A DNA stretch of 64,000 bases from Chaetoderma sp. LZ-2023a (GCA_034401795.1 CM067374.1:133198300-133262299), one strand, 5' to 3'; positions 11,473-55,537 are shown, counted from the first letter of the stretch. The notes: generated by a model from the sequence alone, not told the origin. A program made the numbers and translations.

Positions 11473-12932
11473 CTGAATCAAAAAAGTTTAGCTATTCTGA
11501 TAAACCACTAAATTAATATAATTTTGTAAAAAGAACGATTTAATTCGAAAATATTTAATTGGTGGGCCAATTTCCAATTTAAAAAACAGTTCATTGTCGC
11601 CGTAATGTCAGCATCCTGCCTCTAACGCACCGTCAATCAAGGTAGGGGTCCAGGTAGAAAAATGTTCTAGGGGTGTCAATAGCGGATGTCGCTCTGCGCG
11701 CATTGATGACTGCTGTACACCGTTTTCTCATGCTTCGAATTGAGAGGAATAGCATCGCATTCTTGAAATAATCCTGCATGTTGTGAATATGCGGATAGTT
11801 CTGTTTAACCCTGCAGCCCAGAATATCCCGCATGTGCGCAATAGGGGATAGGCCCGGAGAGCTTGCGGGCCAGTCCAGCATCTGAATATTGTTCGCCTGA
11901 AGGACATCAGTAATGACGCTTGCCGAACGTGGCCGTGCATTGTCCTGTTAGAATAAGAATTCTGGATGCTGCTCCATAAATGTAATCACAACAGAGGGGA
12001 TAACCACGTCACAGTAACGCCGAGCCGTCAAGTTCTGTTTTGCCCGTTCCGTCAATTCCAGCCCACACCATGACGCTGCCACCACCAAACCCGTCATGCT
12101 GAATGATGTCTGCATCATACCATTCTCCAGATCTTCTCCATACATGATGCCTAGTGTCTGCAACATCCCCACAGAATCTAGACTCATCAGTAAATAAAGT
12201 CAGGTTCCAGTGTCTAACTGCTGATGAATTCAAGCCCACCTAAAGCGGTTCTCAATGTGACATTCAGTTAGCGGAACAGCAATGACTGGACAGCGTGCAC
12301 TCAGTACAACAGCATGGAGGCGATTACAAACATTTTGTGAATGCACTCTTGCCAGTAGCATTCTGCAAATCGCGAGCCAATTGCATCAGTTTCGAACCTG
12401 TGACATCGTGATGACGTCACTAAGTAACAATCTTCTCTTTGCGTTGTTGCTCGCAGCCTACCAGAACGCGGTCAATCTTGAACACGCCCAGTTTGCTGCA
12501 CACGTTGGCGGAGACGGGAAATGGTAGAGGAATGAACATTGAAGTGTCAAGCAACCGCACGAACGCTCTAGTCATCGGCAAGTCTTCCCATTTCTTCATG
12601 GCGGTGATTTTTTGATAACCCTGTGGTTCGGGCCATGCTAGCAGGTGTAAACTTTATTAACATTTTCAGTTCACGTTGGTTACCTGCTTTAGAATGTGGT
12701 GGAAGCAGTTTGGAATGTTACCTATGCGACGTGCAAATTTTGATCAGTTCATGCAAAATGCATTTTCACTTGCAGTAAGCGCACCAGCATGAAACACAAG
12801 ACATGATTTTGTTTTCAATACAGACAGCGAGGCACTGTGTTAAGAAAATTACTTGCAAATTTGATTACAATAGGGTGCAGTGTTTTAATACAACAGGCAA
12901 AAATTTGAAGTTGCTAAACTTTTTTGGCTCAG
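11473..12932 (-). mobile_element. Tc1/mariner-family DNA transposon, decayed
   Basis: About 1.46 kb between inverted ends CTGAATCAAAAAAGTTTAGC at 11473 and the complement of CTGAGCCAAAAAAGTTTAGC at 12932. The left end follows a TA, as expected for Tc1 elements. The right side has TC where TA is expected. The transposase reads on the minus strand. It lies downstream of the SFT2D2 gene. Confidence 0.75.
11640..12245 (-). pseudogene. Tc1-like transposase remnant
   Basis: A Tc1 transposase cuts and pastes its element through a DDE-type catalytic core. Minus-strand translation shows the DDE-domain phrases FTDESRFCGDVAD (first Asp region), HVWRRSGEWYDAD, then GGGSVMVWAGI in one frame. After a frame change come EQHPEFLF and, further on, DWPASSPGLSPIAHM (the family's DWPARSPDLNPIEH motif, with Asn-Pro-Ile changed to Ser-Pro-Ile) and SMRKRCTAVINAR near the C-terminus. 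The N-terminal helix-turn-helix region toward 12700 is too decayed to outline. At least two frame changes make it inactive. Confidence 0.8.
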
Positions 12933-13020
12933 TCTAGTTCATAATAGGTGAGCGGTAACTCTAAACACAAGATTATACGGCATATGAATAGTTGCTTTAA
13001 AAAGGAATTAAATTTCATAG

Positions 13021-13330
13021 ATGTGGGTGTGTGTATGTATGCATCAGGTGTGTGTATGTATGCATCAGGTGTGTGTGTATGTATGCATCAGGTGTGTGTA
13101 TGTATGCATCAGGTGTGTGTGTATGTATGCATCAGGTGTGTATGTATGCATCAGGTGTGTGTATGTATGCATCAGGTGTGTGTGTATGTATGCATCAGGT
13201 GTGTGTGTGTGTGTGTATGTATGCATCAGGTGTGTGTGTGTATGTATGCATCAGGTGTGTGTATGTATGCATCAGGTGTGTGTATGTATGCATCAGGTGT
13301 GTGTGTGTATGTATGCATCAGGTGTGTGTT
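13021..13330 (+). repeat. minisatellite, 13 copies of a 19-27 base unit
   Basis: The motif ATGTATGCATCAGG occurs 13 times, separated by (GT)n spacers of variable length. All three forward frames stay open for over 100 codons, because the unit contains no stop in any frame and its length variation shuffles the frames. This is a repeat artefact, not a gene. Confidence 0.9.
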
Positions 13331-13566
13331 TCAGTGGGAGTGTTATAGTTGTGTGGTGATTCTATACGCAAGGAGCTAAATGCGTTTATTCACTAATTGC
13401 ATGCAGTAAAATACATGCTGACATGATTTCAGTTTCAAATTCGTTCACATTGTCTCGGACTATGTATACTCAGTAGACTTGGCTTACCATTATTACTATT
13501 ATCATAGTTATCAAGTACTCCAGACGATGTCCTCAAATTTATTCAAGAAAAATATTAATTTTCTCA

Positions 13567-13710
13567 TAGAAAGTGTCCATTTGCAGACCAAGAGAAGACA
13601 ATTTTTTGAAAATTTATCACTGGAATGACTGGCTCGGTTAGCGAGCCAGTCATTCCAGTACTAAATTTTCAAAAATTGTCTTCTCTTGATCTGCAAACGG
13701 ATATTTCTCA
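13567..13710. repeat. HP-A hairpin repeat, best preserved copy
   Basis: The arms from 'gtccatttgcagaccaagag' to 'gactggctcggtta' are mirrored by the complement ending 'tctgcaaacgga'. Only a few mismatches occur over about 60-base arms. Confidence 0.75.
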
Positions 13711-13911
13711 GAACCACTGCAGAAGCTGTTTTAGAACAACTTGAGAGTTAAAGGGTTAATATTAACCCCTCTAGTGCATGCTCGCTGTTCATTGCGTGCT
13801 CCGACACTAACATGACACTTCATTCAGTCCAGTCTCACTATGCCCGTGTAAAATGTATGGTCCATTGTTCCATTAACAGTTGAAATGATGAATGAGTAAT
13901 CTCTTGTTCAT

Positions 13912-46345
<32,434 letters not shown>

Positions 46346-47269
46346 GTCTGGCTGCTGTCTAACGTCTTTCACTAGTTCTTCAAATATTGAGACGCAGTTT
46401 GTATGGCACAACCTGTCATCAGATGAAAGCAACTGTCTATGACATGTGTAATGTAGATATTGTATGACGATGACTAAATACGCTTGTGGGAAAATATGTT
46501 ATGTGTTCCCGGGAAAACCCTATTTTTGTATAGTTACTTCCCTTGGTGATCACAAGACTTATTGGTCACCATCATCATCATCATCATCATAAAATACAGG
46601 ACAAGCCACTGGCTTGTTATTGACCCGTTCATATGGATTCGGTTTTGCGTGGGCTTTTTAAACATAGTTGTTTATGTAGGCCATACACCTACTCTGGAAT
46701 GTTGTTGTTGTTCGTATATCCCTCCTCTTGATAGGAGCACCCACATGTGTGGTTACGTAAACTACAGTTTGATTTGTGAACATTATATAATTTTAATTTT
46801 AGTCCGCAATTATAGATTAGCTAGATATGTTGTCCGAATACAGTTCAATAATAATAACACAAACACTGTTCAACACCAGAGTGCATGGACAATTATATAT
46901 AAATACAGTTCTGATTCAGGATATCAGTTAACAGCAGTTACTTTTGATTAATGTTGTTGTGGAAGCTGGTTAAAGAGGAAGCTTCTACCGCAATGCAGGT
47001 TGTAACATATTTTTATAGTTATACATTCCAATTCACATAATAATGAGAAGTTGTTAGGTAGTAATCCAGCCCTGACTAGACTTGTACAGTCGATAATAAG
47101 TTTTACGAGGTGATCTTCTATACTGGAGATATATTTCCAGGAATTCTCGCCATGATGGTTTTCTTGAGTAGTGATAAATATTGATTTATATACTGGTGGA
47201 GTGCACCACAGTGTAGCAAGAAGTGTTGAATGTTCAACACAGATATGTTTTAATCAAATAAGAATTTCA
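46346..47269. promoter_or_regulatory. upstream region of SFT2D2
   Basis: Sequence 5' of the SFT2D2 start codon. It should include the promoter and 5' UTR, but no TATA box or other core element was convincing. A reversed LINE tail with (ATC)n lies at 46568-46640, about 220 bases from the ATG. Confidence 0.35.
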
Positions 47270-47465
47270 TGCCTCTAAAATGTATGTCCAATTTGGTTTT
47301 GAATGTGTCAAGAGTTGATGCCTCAGCAACTATAGGGTTGGCAATGAGTTCCAAGATCTGTTCTATTCGAAAAAAGTTTTTGTGCGGATATCTTTATTGT
47401 TATGATTTGGGCTGAGTTTGTGCCCCCTGGTGTGTGTAATTGGGGAGATTTCAAAGAAGATATTT
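47270..47465 (-). pseudogene. truncated LINE C-terminus
   Basis: Minus-strand translation shows NKDIRTKTFF, WNSLP and DTFKTKLDIHF, the conserved C-terminal landmarks, in broken frames. It lies directly against CR1 copy b on the other strand. Confidence 0.6.
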
Positions 47466-47477
47466 TTGTCTGTTATA

Positions 47478-48081
47478 TTCATCATATACCTACAAAAACT
47501 CCGAAAAAAATCAAACAAACCTCAATGGATAGACCGCCTGGCACTGAAAAAGGTACGTACAAAATACAAAAAGTGGAAACAATTTTCAAACAACAGAGGG
47601 CCAATAACTTATCAGATGTACAGAAAGTCCCTCGATGAGGCAACAACAGCATGCCGAAATGCAAAAAGAATGTTTTAAAGGAAACTATCAGACAAAATTA
47701 AACAAGACAGCAAGAGTTTTTATGCTTATGTAAGGAAAAAACAAAAAATCAAAACATAGGGTAGGACCACTAAAAGATAATGAAGGAAATATCCTTATAG
47801 ATACATTTGAGAATGCTGAGCTATTAAATGAATACTTTTCATCAGTATTTACGACTGAAGACTTAAGCAGCATCCCAATTCCAAAGCAAACCAATATACA
47901 AACCAGACTGTGCAACATAGAAATATCAGCCATCCTTGTCGAGGAAGCCCTTGCTAACTTAAAGCCAGATAATGGAGCGGGACCAGACAATATACACCCT
48001 AGGGTGCTGAGAGAAGCCTCAAAAGAAATTGCTGACCCTATATCCAAGATTATGATCAAATCGATTAGATCTGGAAAAGTC
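47478..48081 (+). pseudogene. CR1-type LINE copy b, upstream part
   Basis: The linker between endonuclease and RT: PTKTPKK, PQWIDRLALKKVRTKYKKWK, DSKSFYAYVRKKQK, AELLNEYFSSVFT and DNGAGPDNIHPRVLREASKE, in several frames. It stops abruptly after 'gattagatctggaaaagt'. In copy a this is followed by 'tcctgtggattgg', and here that sequence resumes at 57458. The 9.4 kb between is an insertion. Confidence 0.85.
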
Positions 48082-48883
48082 CAAAACAATACATGATCAA
48101 TGGGTTCGTGCCGGTAGACCTTCAAATCCAAAACAAGATCATGAATGCCATACCCTCAGATCAGTCACTGTTTGCACAGCTAATACGAACTCAGAGAAAA
48201 ACATCACAGAAAATTCTGTCAACAGAAATATTGCATGCGAATGATAAGGAGTATCATGGAAATGATATAATATAGAAGGATGGGCAACTTACTCTGAAGA
48301 GCTAGGAACACCAAAGGAAAACCCCACATTTAATAAGGCATATTAAAGATCAGGTTGAGGATGATATAACCAACATTAAATCTATCTGTGGTGATGATCG
48401 GTCCAGTCCAGATCCCTTCACGTGGGATAATGTAAACAGTGCTGTGAATGAGCTACACCTGAAAAACGCCTCAGATTCTGATGGACTCTCATCAGAGCAT
48501 CTAAAACATGGTGGTGTCTTATTAATCCACACTCTTCTGATATTGTATATAATAAGATCATAGCTGAAGGAATATATCCAGATTGATTTAAAACTGGTCT
48601 GATTACATCAATCCATAAGAAGGCAGGAAAGCCGTTGACGATCCCAGATAATTACCGGAAAATCTCGGTGACATCCATAGTGGGAAAAGTCTTTGAGAAG
48701 CTTTACCTTAAACGCATTAGACCATTGATTTCAGAAAGCCAAAGTAATCTACAATTTGGTATCACACCTGGAAAATCACCATCAGTTGCAGCAGTACTAA
48801 TGACTGAAGTTATAGCGGAATGCAGAGAAAATAAAGTGCCCTGCTATGTTGGCTTTATGGATACACAGAAAGCCTTTGATGTT
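48082..48883 (+). pseudogene. LINE-N reverse transcriptase, N-terminal half
   Basis: Several frames give KASDSDGLSSEHLKHGG-like sequence (NASDSDGLSSEHLKHGG), then from about 48560 FKTGLITSIHKKAGKP, DNYRKISVTSIVGKVFEKL, QFGITPGKSP and the start of motif A, FMDTQKAFDV, ending at GTT 48881-48883 where DIRS-2 begins. Stops and frame changes occur upstream of 48630. From 48635 the frame is open to the insertion. Confidence 0.85.
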
Positions 48884-49163
48884 GTTATTACACCACAAAA
48901 ACATCCATTACCGTTCAATCACTACTTGCTAAATCAATTACCTGCATTTAGCTATCAGAATAAAAAATGTATGCCTGCATACACACCTCCCCATGCCTAT
49001 TCCTATTAATATGGACCCTTAACCAGGCAAATGGTTAAGTCCATCTCCAGCATAATGACAGATATAGACTGGCACCAGTCTATAATCCCTCATAGTGACG
49101 CTTGTCACTAAGCGCACTCGCGCATGCGCACTGGAGCCCAAATAGGAAACAGATTCACTTTTC
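48884..49163. repeat. DIRS-2 left inverted terminal repeat
   Basis: Complement of 55204-55537 over about 260 bases. Shared blocks include 'accgttcaatcactacttgc', 'ctccccatgcctattcctat' and 'gactggcaccagtctata'. Confidence 0.9.
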
Positions 49164-49673
49164 AATTATTCTGCAAGCAGAACAACTGCTAAAATATTCT
49201 CTAAGAGTTTTTTATGCTTTGCGCTGTGTCAGCTACACTATTGTCTTCTATATTACCAAGGAATATGCCTAATATGAATTCAATCCTCCCTAAGTTTTGT
49301 TTAGGAAGTTTATTAGTGGTTATATTGTATTTTATAACTATGTTCATATTGTTACCGGTTTTCATGAAAGATCGATTTCTCGTTTCGTGGTAACTTAATT
49401 ACTATGCCTATATCATCATCATCATTCTCTAGCGTTCGACCAAGAGCCCTTATCAATTTGCTTCTAGTGCATTATAAAGATTTCCATCTATTCCTATGCA
49501 GGTTTGTTTTTTTGTCGGTAGGGATTTTGATTTCTAATTTGAACTTTTTTGCTTTTTTTAGAAGTGCGTTTTATGTTTCTAGTCTCCTTTTTACGATTTT
49601 CTAAGCAGTAGCTATCATTGTTACGCTTTTTTCGTTTTAGGAGTTTGGTAAATCGTCAGATAGGATTTAATGT
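49164..49673. other. DIRS-2 5' region
   Basis: AT-rich, non-coding sequence between the left terminal repeat and the gag-like start. Confidence 0.45.
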
Positions 49674-50620
49674 ATGTCATCGATTTGTGATCGCCATCAC
49701 TCAGCTGAATTTGCCGGACATGTCTGTGTGAAATGTCCTTTTTTGTACCCTCATACCGGTCGTTACGGAGGGGGAATTTTCTTTGCCGAATTCAGTTGCC
49801 GTACTAGTTCTATTGCGAGATTTGAGTTATTCGCGTCGGTCTTGATCAAATCTCTGGACGAAAGGATATCTTCTGATTTAAGGAAACTAAGAAACAGAAT
49901 GTTTCTTCCAGTTCTGACGATAGCCCGAGGACTAGCGGGCATTCCCGCAAATGGGGGAAACGATCCCTCTAACCTATGCAGGTTAATAAGTTTCCTTAGC
50001 AAAAGTCTAGAGTGACCAAGCTCTCGAAGGTGGGCTCATGTAGTGCACCAGGTCAAACCCACCTACGATTTAAGGGTGACGGGCATAACTCACAAGCAGT
50101 GGTGGCGGAGGCTGAGGCTGACGTCCATAAGGCTGGTCCTTATGCTAATGCCAATTTTTCGTTTATACCGGTCGTCAAGGTACTTTGTAGATTGCCCATT
50201 GCCAAGAATCCTAGTTTTGCTAGTTCTTCCGGTTCCGTTGTGGTGGACTCAGGTTCTCTGGATTCACGTTTATTTCCTTTTTTCGCTTCTTCCACTCCAT
50301 CAGATTCCATTTTAATTTCCGGTTTAGCAAGACATCCGGGTCGTCAGGATCTGGTTCTTTCTTCGGTTGCGTCTGTTTCCGGTAGGACTTCCGGTTTTGT
50401 AGGAAATCCAGGTCTTCAAGATCCGGTTATTACTTCCGTTCCATCCGTTTCCGGTATGGCTTCCTTTTTTGTAGGAAATCCGGGTCTTCAAGATCTGGTT
50501 CCTAGTTCCGTTTCCGGTTTCATGTGCGCTTCCGGAAGATGCATATCCGGGTCTGTTGGACCCGGCATTGCATTGTTCATCAATTTCCGGTTCCGGTTTT
50601 TCAGCTTCCTCTTCCGGTAA
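49674..50620 (+). pseudogene. DIRS-2 gag-like ORF1 region
   Basis: The ATG at 49674 leads to MSSICDRHHSAEFAGHVCVK and C. This resembles the DIRS-1 cluster (C-x-R...FAGHHCVAC) but has lost the later cysteines. A helical segment (LIKSLDERISSDLRKLRNRM) follows, and after a frame change a Ser/Gly/Pro-rich part built on repeats of VGNPGLQD. It is probably a decayed ORF1. Confidence 0.5.
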
Positions 50621-51110
50621 TTCTGTACATCCGGGTTGTAGGATCTTGAGCAGTTTCCGGTAGTCTACTTCCGGTTTATGCATTTCCGTTTCCTTTTTTC
50701 CATATCCGGATTTCGTACAGCCGGGGATAGGGTCATTTCCGGTTTTACCCGGCATTGCATTGTTCATCCATTTCCGGTTCCGGTTTTTCAGCTTCCTCTT
50801 CCGGTAATTCTGTAAATCCAGGTTGTAGGATTTTGATCAGTTTGATCAGTATACTTCCGGTTTATGCATTTCCGTTTCCTTTTTTCCACATCTGGATAGG
50901 GTCATTTCCGGTTTTACCCGGCATTGCATTGTTCATCCATTTCCGGTTCCGGTTTTTCAGCTTCCTCTTCCGGTAATTCTGTAAATCCAGGTTGTAGGAT
51001 TTTGATCAGTTTGATCAGTATACTTCCGGTTTATGCATTTCCGTTTCCTTTTTTCCACATCCGGATTTCGTACAGCAGGGGATAGGGTCATTTCCGGTTT
51101 TTCATGGATC
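50325..51110. repeat. tandem repeats rich in TTCCGG inside DIRS-2
   Basis: Three units of about 70 bases ('aaatccaggtcttcaagatc' type, at 50330, 50400 and 50470) are followed by about three units of 169-187 bases starting with 'cccggcattgcattgttcat' (50561, 50748, 50917). TTCCGG occurs very often through the whole stretch. Confidence 0.85.
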
Positions 51111-53317
51111 TTTCTGGTGTTCTAGGATTATCTTCCGGGTCTGTCTTCCTGTTTTGGATTTCAGGTGATAGAGAACTTCCTGGGGTCCAGTTTTTTTCTT
51201 CAGGTACTGTTTACATGTTCGCTTTCCTAGAATCTAGTCATCTTCTTGCCTAAGAATTAGTCTTATTTCCGTATTTGCTTAATATTGGAAATGTTTAATG
51301 GCTGAATTTATTCATACCGAGTCATTGCCAGTCTTGTAGTCTTTCTTAGAAGTGTAGTCTATTCAGACATTTATTCGTTTATCAGTGACAATTTTCAACG
51401 TAATTAAACTCTTCTGACTGGTTGCCGGATATGGGTTTTTTGTTGCAGATTATTTTATATGCGCATTTCATCAGCTGATAAGTCAGTTTGTATTCTACGC
51501 ATTATTTTGAGATACAATTTTTTCTTTCATCCAACTTTAGATGGCCAGTTGTCTTCGGGCCATTCAGCCTTTTTTCTCGCTCCTTTTACCTCTTATTGTC
51601 GGCAGGTTGACATATTTATTTAACCAAAGGGAGTTCATTTGTGAATGGGATAACCCTGATTCTTGCGTAAATCGTAGTCTAATTTTGTCAGTCGCTGAAA
51701 AGAATTAGATTCAGTAAGGGTTTCATAGGGATCATTATGAGTACAGGTTTAATGTCTACAAGAACAATATTCGCTTAGAAAAGATAATCAATCGGATAAG
51801 GGGCAGGAAGGAGGAATATAAGCCGAATTCTTCTTCTTCTGCGTTGATATAGTTTCGGTGAGTTCGTTTTGTTTTCATTTCTTTCACCCAGATTTTTGTT
51901 TGTTTTCCCTTTTCTAGCGTAATTTTTGTTCTATTTTGTCTGGGTTGCTGCGGGCCTTCGGATGGTGGTTTCGGGGGGGGGGGGGACTCGGGATTTGCTG
52001 GGTATTTTTGGGGCAGTTTGGCTGAGGGTTGTTGGTGAAGCCACCGACAATTTTCAGTCGGATTATTCCCGGACTATTCGGTGGGTCTTGGGTTTTTGCC
52101 CATTGAGGTTGTTGTCTGGGGGCTGGCGGTGGGCCAGTTGGAGTGAGGTGGGGGGGGGGGGGGGGGGGGTTGCGCTGGAGGGGGGAAGAGTGGCCGAGAA
52201 TCTTTGGATTTAAGCAGCCACCATCTATTTTCGGTCAAAATGTTTTCAAAATATTTTGCAAGTCCAGAGATATTACAGTTGTAATATGTCGTCTGCAAAA
52301 CTCAGTATTCACACATTCAGTGTTCTATCTTTCCTTTTATTGAGATTTCTAACACAATGTCATTTGTTATTACAAAGATGAAATTATTGATGCTAAGACT
52401 ATAAATATAAGAATCAATTAATATATTAAAATCTTTTAAGTTTTCTGCCTCTTGGCATAAATATCGAATTGTTTAGGATATCTAATTTATCAGCAAGCCT
52501 GAGCGGCTAGGCAACCGTTGATGTATTCAATACATTTTTTTTATTAAATCTCCTCCATTATTATACGATTTTTTAATTAGATAGTCTAATGTTTGCCATA
52601 GTTCTCTTAACAGGACATTGTCATGCATTCTATTCATAGAATTGTGATGACGGTCATCACAAATAAGTTTCCCTTAGTTCATGGAGATCTCAGGCTCATG
52701 ATTTGGCTATATCTTGACTCTAAGCACTCCCATAGACTTACTATGAGTTTTTGGTTTGCCACGATATCTGGTTAAATCTATATAAATAAAATTATCTATA
52801 GTTTTTGCAGAGTCTTTAGCATTTTTAATAAGTTAGGCTATACTGATATGAGCCTTTTCTGTCTCCATTCAGAGTAAGCGGTATTATTAAAATTTCCATA
52901 ATAAACGTGAGTTACCTCTTTAGTGAGGGCTAAGCATTATGATATAGCCCAGGATTTTTGGTTGGAGCATCATGGCATATGTAATCTATGTGTTTTCTAT
53001 GAGCAGTCCTCTTTAGCATATAGTAAGTTTGCCACTTATTTAAGGGCGGCCCTTATCAAAAGGGCTAGATATTCTTGGATCTAGAACCCTTCTCTGTAGT
53101 CTCTTATTCCAAAATGGTCTTCTGTTTCTTCTTATTAGAAGCTATTAGCTTAGAGGGGTTGTTGTTTTCTATGATTGTCAAGGAGTCTATAGAAGAACCT
53201 CTTCTTTGGAAAGTAGATCCAGGCTTCTGTTCATCGGTTGGATTGTCTGATAGGCTTCTAAATCTCGATTCGTTCAGTCATTGCCATGGGGTTTTCTTTC
53301 ATTTTTAGAAGGGGGAA
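51111..53317. other. DIRS-2 decayed middle region
   Basis: This is where RT is expected, but no RT motif was recognised on either strand. It contains an inserted G-rich segment with HP-B-like pieces (about 51930-52265; 'gttgttggtgaagccacc', 'caagtccagagatatt') and poly-G runs at 51969-51984 and 52150-52169. Confidence 0.5.
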
Positions 53318-53780
53318 TGAGGTTTAGTCGTATGGATCGTCCTCTAGTAGATCTGTTCGTGGCCTCTCTGAATGCTCAGATCTTCTCTTACATGTCTCCT
53401 TTTCTGGTCAGTCAAGCCTTGGCAGTGGATGCTCTGTCTCGGTAGTGGTCAGGAATGTTCGCCTATGCCTTCCCTCTAACGATTTTGATTCAGTTAGTCT
53501 TGAAGAAGGTCAAGGATCAGGTTTGCGAAATTCTTCTGATAGCTCCCTATTGGCCAAAGAGGTTTTTAGACCTTCTAGATTTTCTGGTAGATTTACCTCT
53601 TCTTCTTCCAGTATCCCAGGATCTGCTATCTCAAGTAAGAGGTCTTTGTGTGCATCCAAATCCAAAAATTTTAGTCTGTGTGTCTGGAGAATCTCGAGTC
53701 TGAGGTCCTCGAGAATAAGGTTTCTTCTGATCTCAGGAAATTATTGACTATGCCAGAAGGGATTCGACCCGTCGAGTCTA
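53318..53780 (+). pseudogene. DIRS-2 RNase H-methyltransferase-like remnant
   Basis: Reads VDLFVASLNAQIFSYMSPF, ALAVDALS, a TAG, then GMFAYAFPLTILI, VCEILLIAPYWPKR and LLDFLVDLPLLLP. This parallels DIRS-1 residue for residue in many places (VDLFAMKLNAK, MYAYAYPPTILI, VLLIAPHWPG). It is broken by the stop near 53443 and by later frame changes. Confidence 0.8.
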
Positions 53781-53879
53781 CAAGGGTCGACTTAAAATTT
53801 TTGGTGAATGATTTTCAGACCAAGGTTTCGTGCTCGATTCTGTTTCTATACCCCAAGTATTAGATTTTTTTATCTTATC

Positions 53880-54728
53880 TGTTTGATTATTTTCATTTGT
53901 CAGTTATTACGGTCATGGAGTATAGATTTTCTCTGGTGTCATCCCTTCCTTGTCTTCTCTATGCCGATGTAAAGGATACTAAGACTCTTAATAGCTTTAT
54001 TAGAGGTCTAAGTAATATTCGTCCTCCGATTGCTAAGCCTTTACCTTCCTGGAGTTTGGCTTTGGTTCTTCAAGTTTTGGCAGGTCGCCATTTTGAACCT
54101 ATTTCTTCTATCAGTATTAAGTTTTGTTTTGTTTTTAACTGTCAAAGCTGTTTTTCTTGTTGCTATAGCCTCTGCTAGAAGGTGTTCAAGAGATTCATGC
54201 TCTTTCTGCTGAAAAGGAGAGATTTATAGTTTCAGGAGACGGTTTGGTTTTATATCCCAGAAGGATTTTTTAAATCTAAAACTCAATCTAACCGCTTTCC
54301 TGCTCGTCTGATCATTTTAAAATCTTTTTCGTTTTTCGCCATCCGATAAATTTTGGTGTCCTGTTAGAGCATTAAGAACCTTCAATTACCGATCAGATTT
54401 TATAAGAGTCGTTCCATCTCATTTATGGTTTTCCTACACAGAAGAGTTATCTAAGCCGGTCTCAAATTCTTCGATTGCCAGATAGATTTGTGAGACAATA
54501 ATTAAGCTTTGTTATGAGATAGCCTCACTGGATCAAATTAATCTCTCCCTTATTAAAGCCGATGACGTTAGAGGTATGGCTACTTCTTTCGCTCTTTTTG
54601 ACGGTTTGTCTTTAGATGAGGTCATGCAGGTGGCAGGATGGAAATCTGAATCCACCTTTACATCCTTTTATCTCAAAGACCAGAGTGCAGCAGCTTCCTT
54701 CTTTCGTAACGTTACCATTTTTAACTAA
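53880..54728 (+). pseudogene. DIRS-2 tyrosine recombinase
   Basis: In three or more frames: EYRFSLVSSLPCL, TLNSFIRGLSNIRPPIAKPL, LVLQVLAG, AIASARRCS (box I arginine), IKADDVRGMATSFALFDGLS (box II; aspartate where DIRS-1 has the HxxR histidine) and AGWKSESTFTSFYLKDQS with the nucleophilic tyrosine present, ending FRNVTIFN and a stop at 54728. It has lost the box II histidine, whereas DIRS-1 has lost the tyrosine. Confidence 0.85.
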
Positions 54729-55008
54729 AAACGCCGAAGACTATTTACCAAGCACTTCCCACAATTTTCGTTAGGACTCTGCGTCTGTGAGAAATGGTGA
54801 GAGTCTTCTTTTGGTTTTTATTTATTTCTTTAAGTTCAAGTTTTCCTTATTTGCTAATCACGGTGTGATTGAGCTAAATCCACTATTATGTTATGTTATT
54901 AACATTTGGATAAGATTGGTTTAATTTTTATCCTTGTTTGTTGATTCTCAAATCTCCTCCCACCTAATGTTTAAATGGGGCACTGACCAAATCTACGGGT
55001 TTAGCAAG
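54729..55008. other. DIRS-2 3' non-coding region
   Basis: AT-rich sequence between the recombinase stop and the internal complementary region. Nothing else was recognised. Confidence 0.5.
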
Positions 55009-55009
55009 T

Positions 55010-55140
55010 AGTGATTGAACGGTAATGGAAGTTTTTGTGGTGTAATAACAACCCCCACAGACACCCCCCCCCCCCTGTGGGTTGGTCTGTTGTTTTATTA
55101 ACCACTATAAAAACATACTTACCGTTCAATCACTACGACC
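55010..55140. repeat. DIRS-2 internal complementary region
   Basis: The left half, 'tagcaagtagtgattgaacg' to 'gtggtgtaataac', is the complement of the element's left edge. The right half, 'ggtctgttgttttattaacc' to 'ttaccgttcaatcac', is the complement of the right edge. The centre contains the complement of GGGGGTTGTTATT, which is the circle junction. Confidence 0.88.
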
Positions 55141-55203
55141 CGGTCTCAACCACCCCGCGTGGTAAGATGTGAGAATTGGAATTTAATATTTAGCACTTAA
55201 ATT

Positions 55204-55537
55204 TAGAAAAGTTAATCCGTTTCCTATTTGGGCTCCAGTGCGCATTCGCGAGCATGCTTAGTGACAAGCGTCACTATGGGGGATTATAGACTGGTGCCAG
55301 TCTATATCTGTCATTATGCTGGAGATGGACTTAACCATTAGCCTGGTTAAGGGTCCATATTAATAGGAATAGGCATGGGGAGGTGTGTATGCAGGCATAA
55401 CAATTGTATTCTGATAGCTAAATGCAGATAATTGATTTAGCAAGTAGTGATTGAACGGTAAGTATGTTTTTATTGTGGTTAATAAAACAACAGACCAACC
55501 TACAAGGGGGGGGGGGGGTCTGTGGGGGGTGGGGGTT
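55204..55537. repeat. DIRS-2 right inverted terminal repeat
   Basis: Complement of the left terminal repeat, ending in a G-rich stretch and GGGTT next to the LINE-N codon ATC. Confidence 0.88.

Larger units (their letters stand above)
48884..55537 (+). mobile_element. DIRS-type retrotransposon (DIRS-2), decayed
   Basis: A 6.65-kb element with inverted terminal repeats (48884-49163 and 55204-55537), an internal complementary region at about 55010-55140, a gag-like zinc cluster, a methyltransferase-like/RNase H remnant and a tyrosine recombinase. Neither YIDD nor other RT core motifs were found, so RT appears deleted or decayed. It lies in the motif A codons of LINE-N. The left junction reads GATGTT|GTTATT and the right GGGTT|ATCTGG. 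Removing the element gives GATGTTATCTGG, in frame. No long target duplication is present, as expected for recombinase insertion. Confidence 0.9.

Noticed and set aside
12282-12527. Plus-strand frame of 81 codons
   Set aside because: It lies opposite the N-terminal part of the Tc1 transposase remnant and has no recognisable motif.
12948-13379. Three overlapping cysteine- and valine-rich frames
   Set aside because: Pure translation of the GT-rich ATGTATGCATCAGG minisatellite.
46562-46951. 129-codon plus-strand frame near the SFT2D2 start
   Set aside because: It starts in an (ATC)n LINE tail and continues in unremarkable sequence. No domain was recognised.
47688-48131. 147-codon minus-strand frame
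   Set aside because: It is the reverse of the CR1 copy b linker, which is coding on the plus strand.
51926-52298. Gly- and Pro-rich frames around poly-G runs
   Set aside because: They come from homopolymer runs and an HP-B-like insertion in the decayed middle of DIRS-2.
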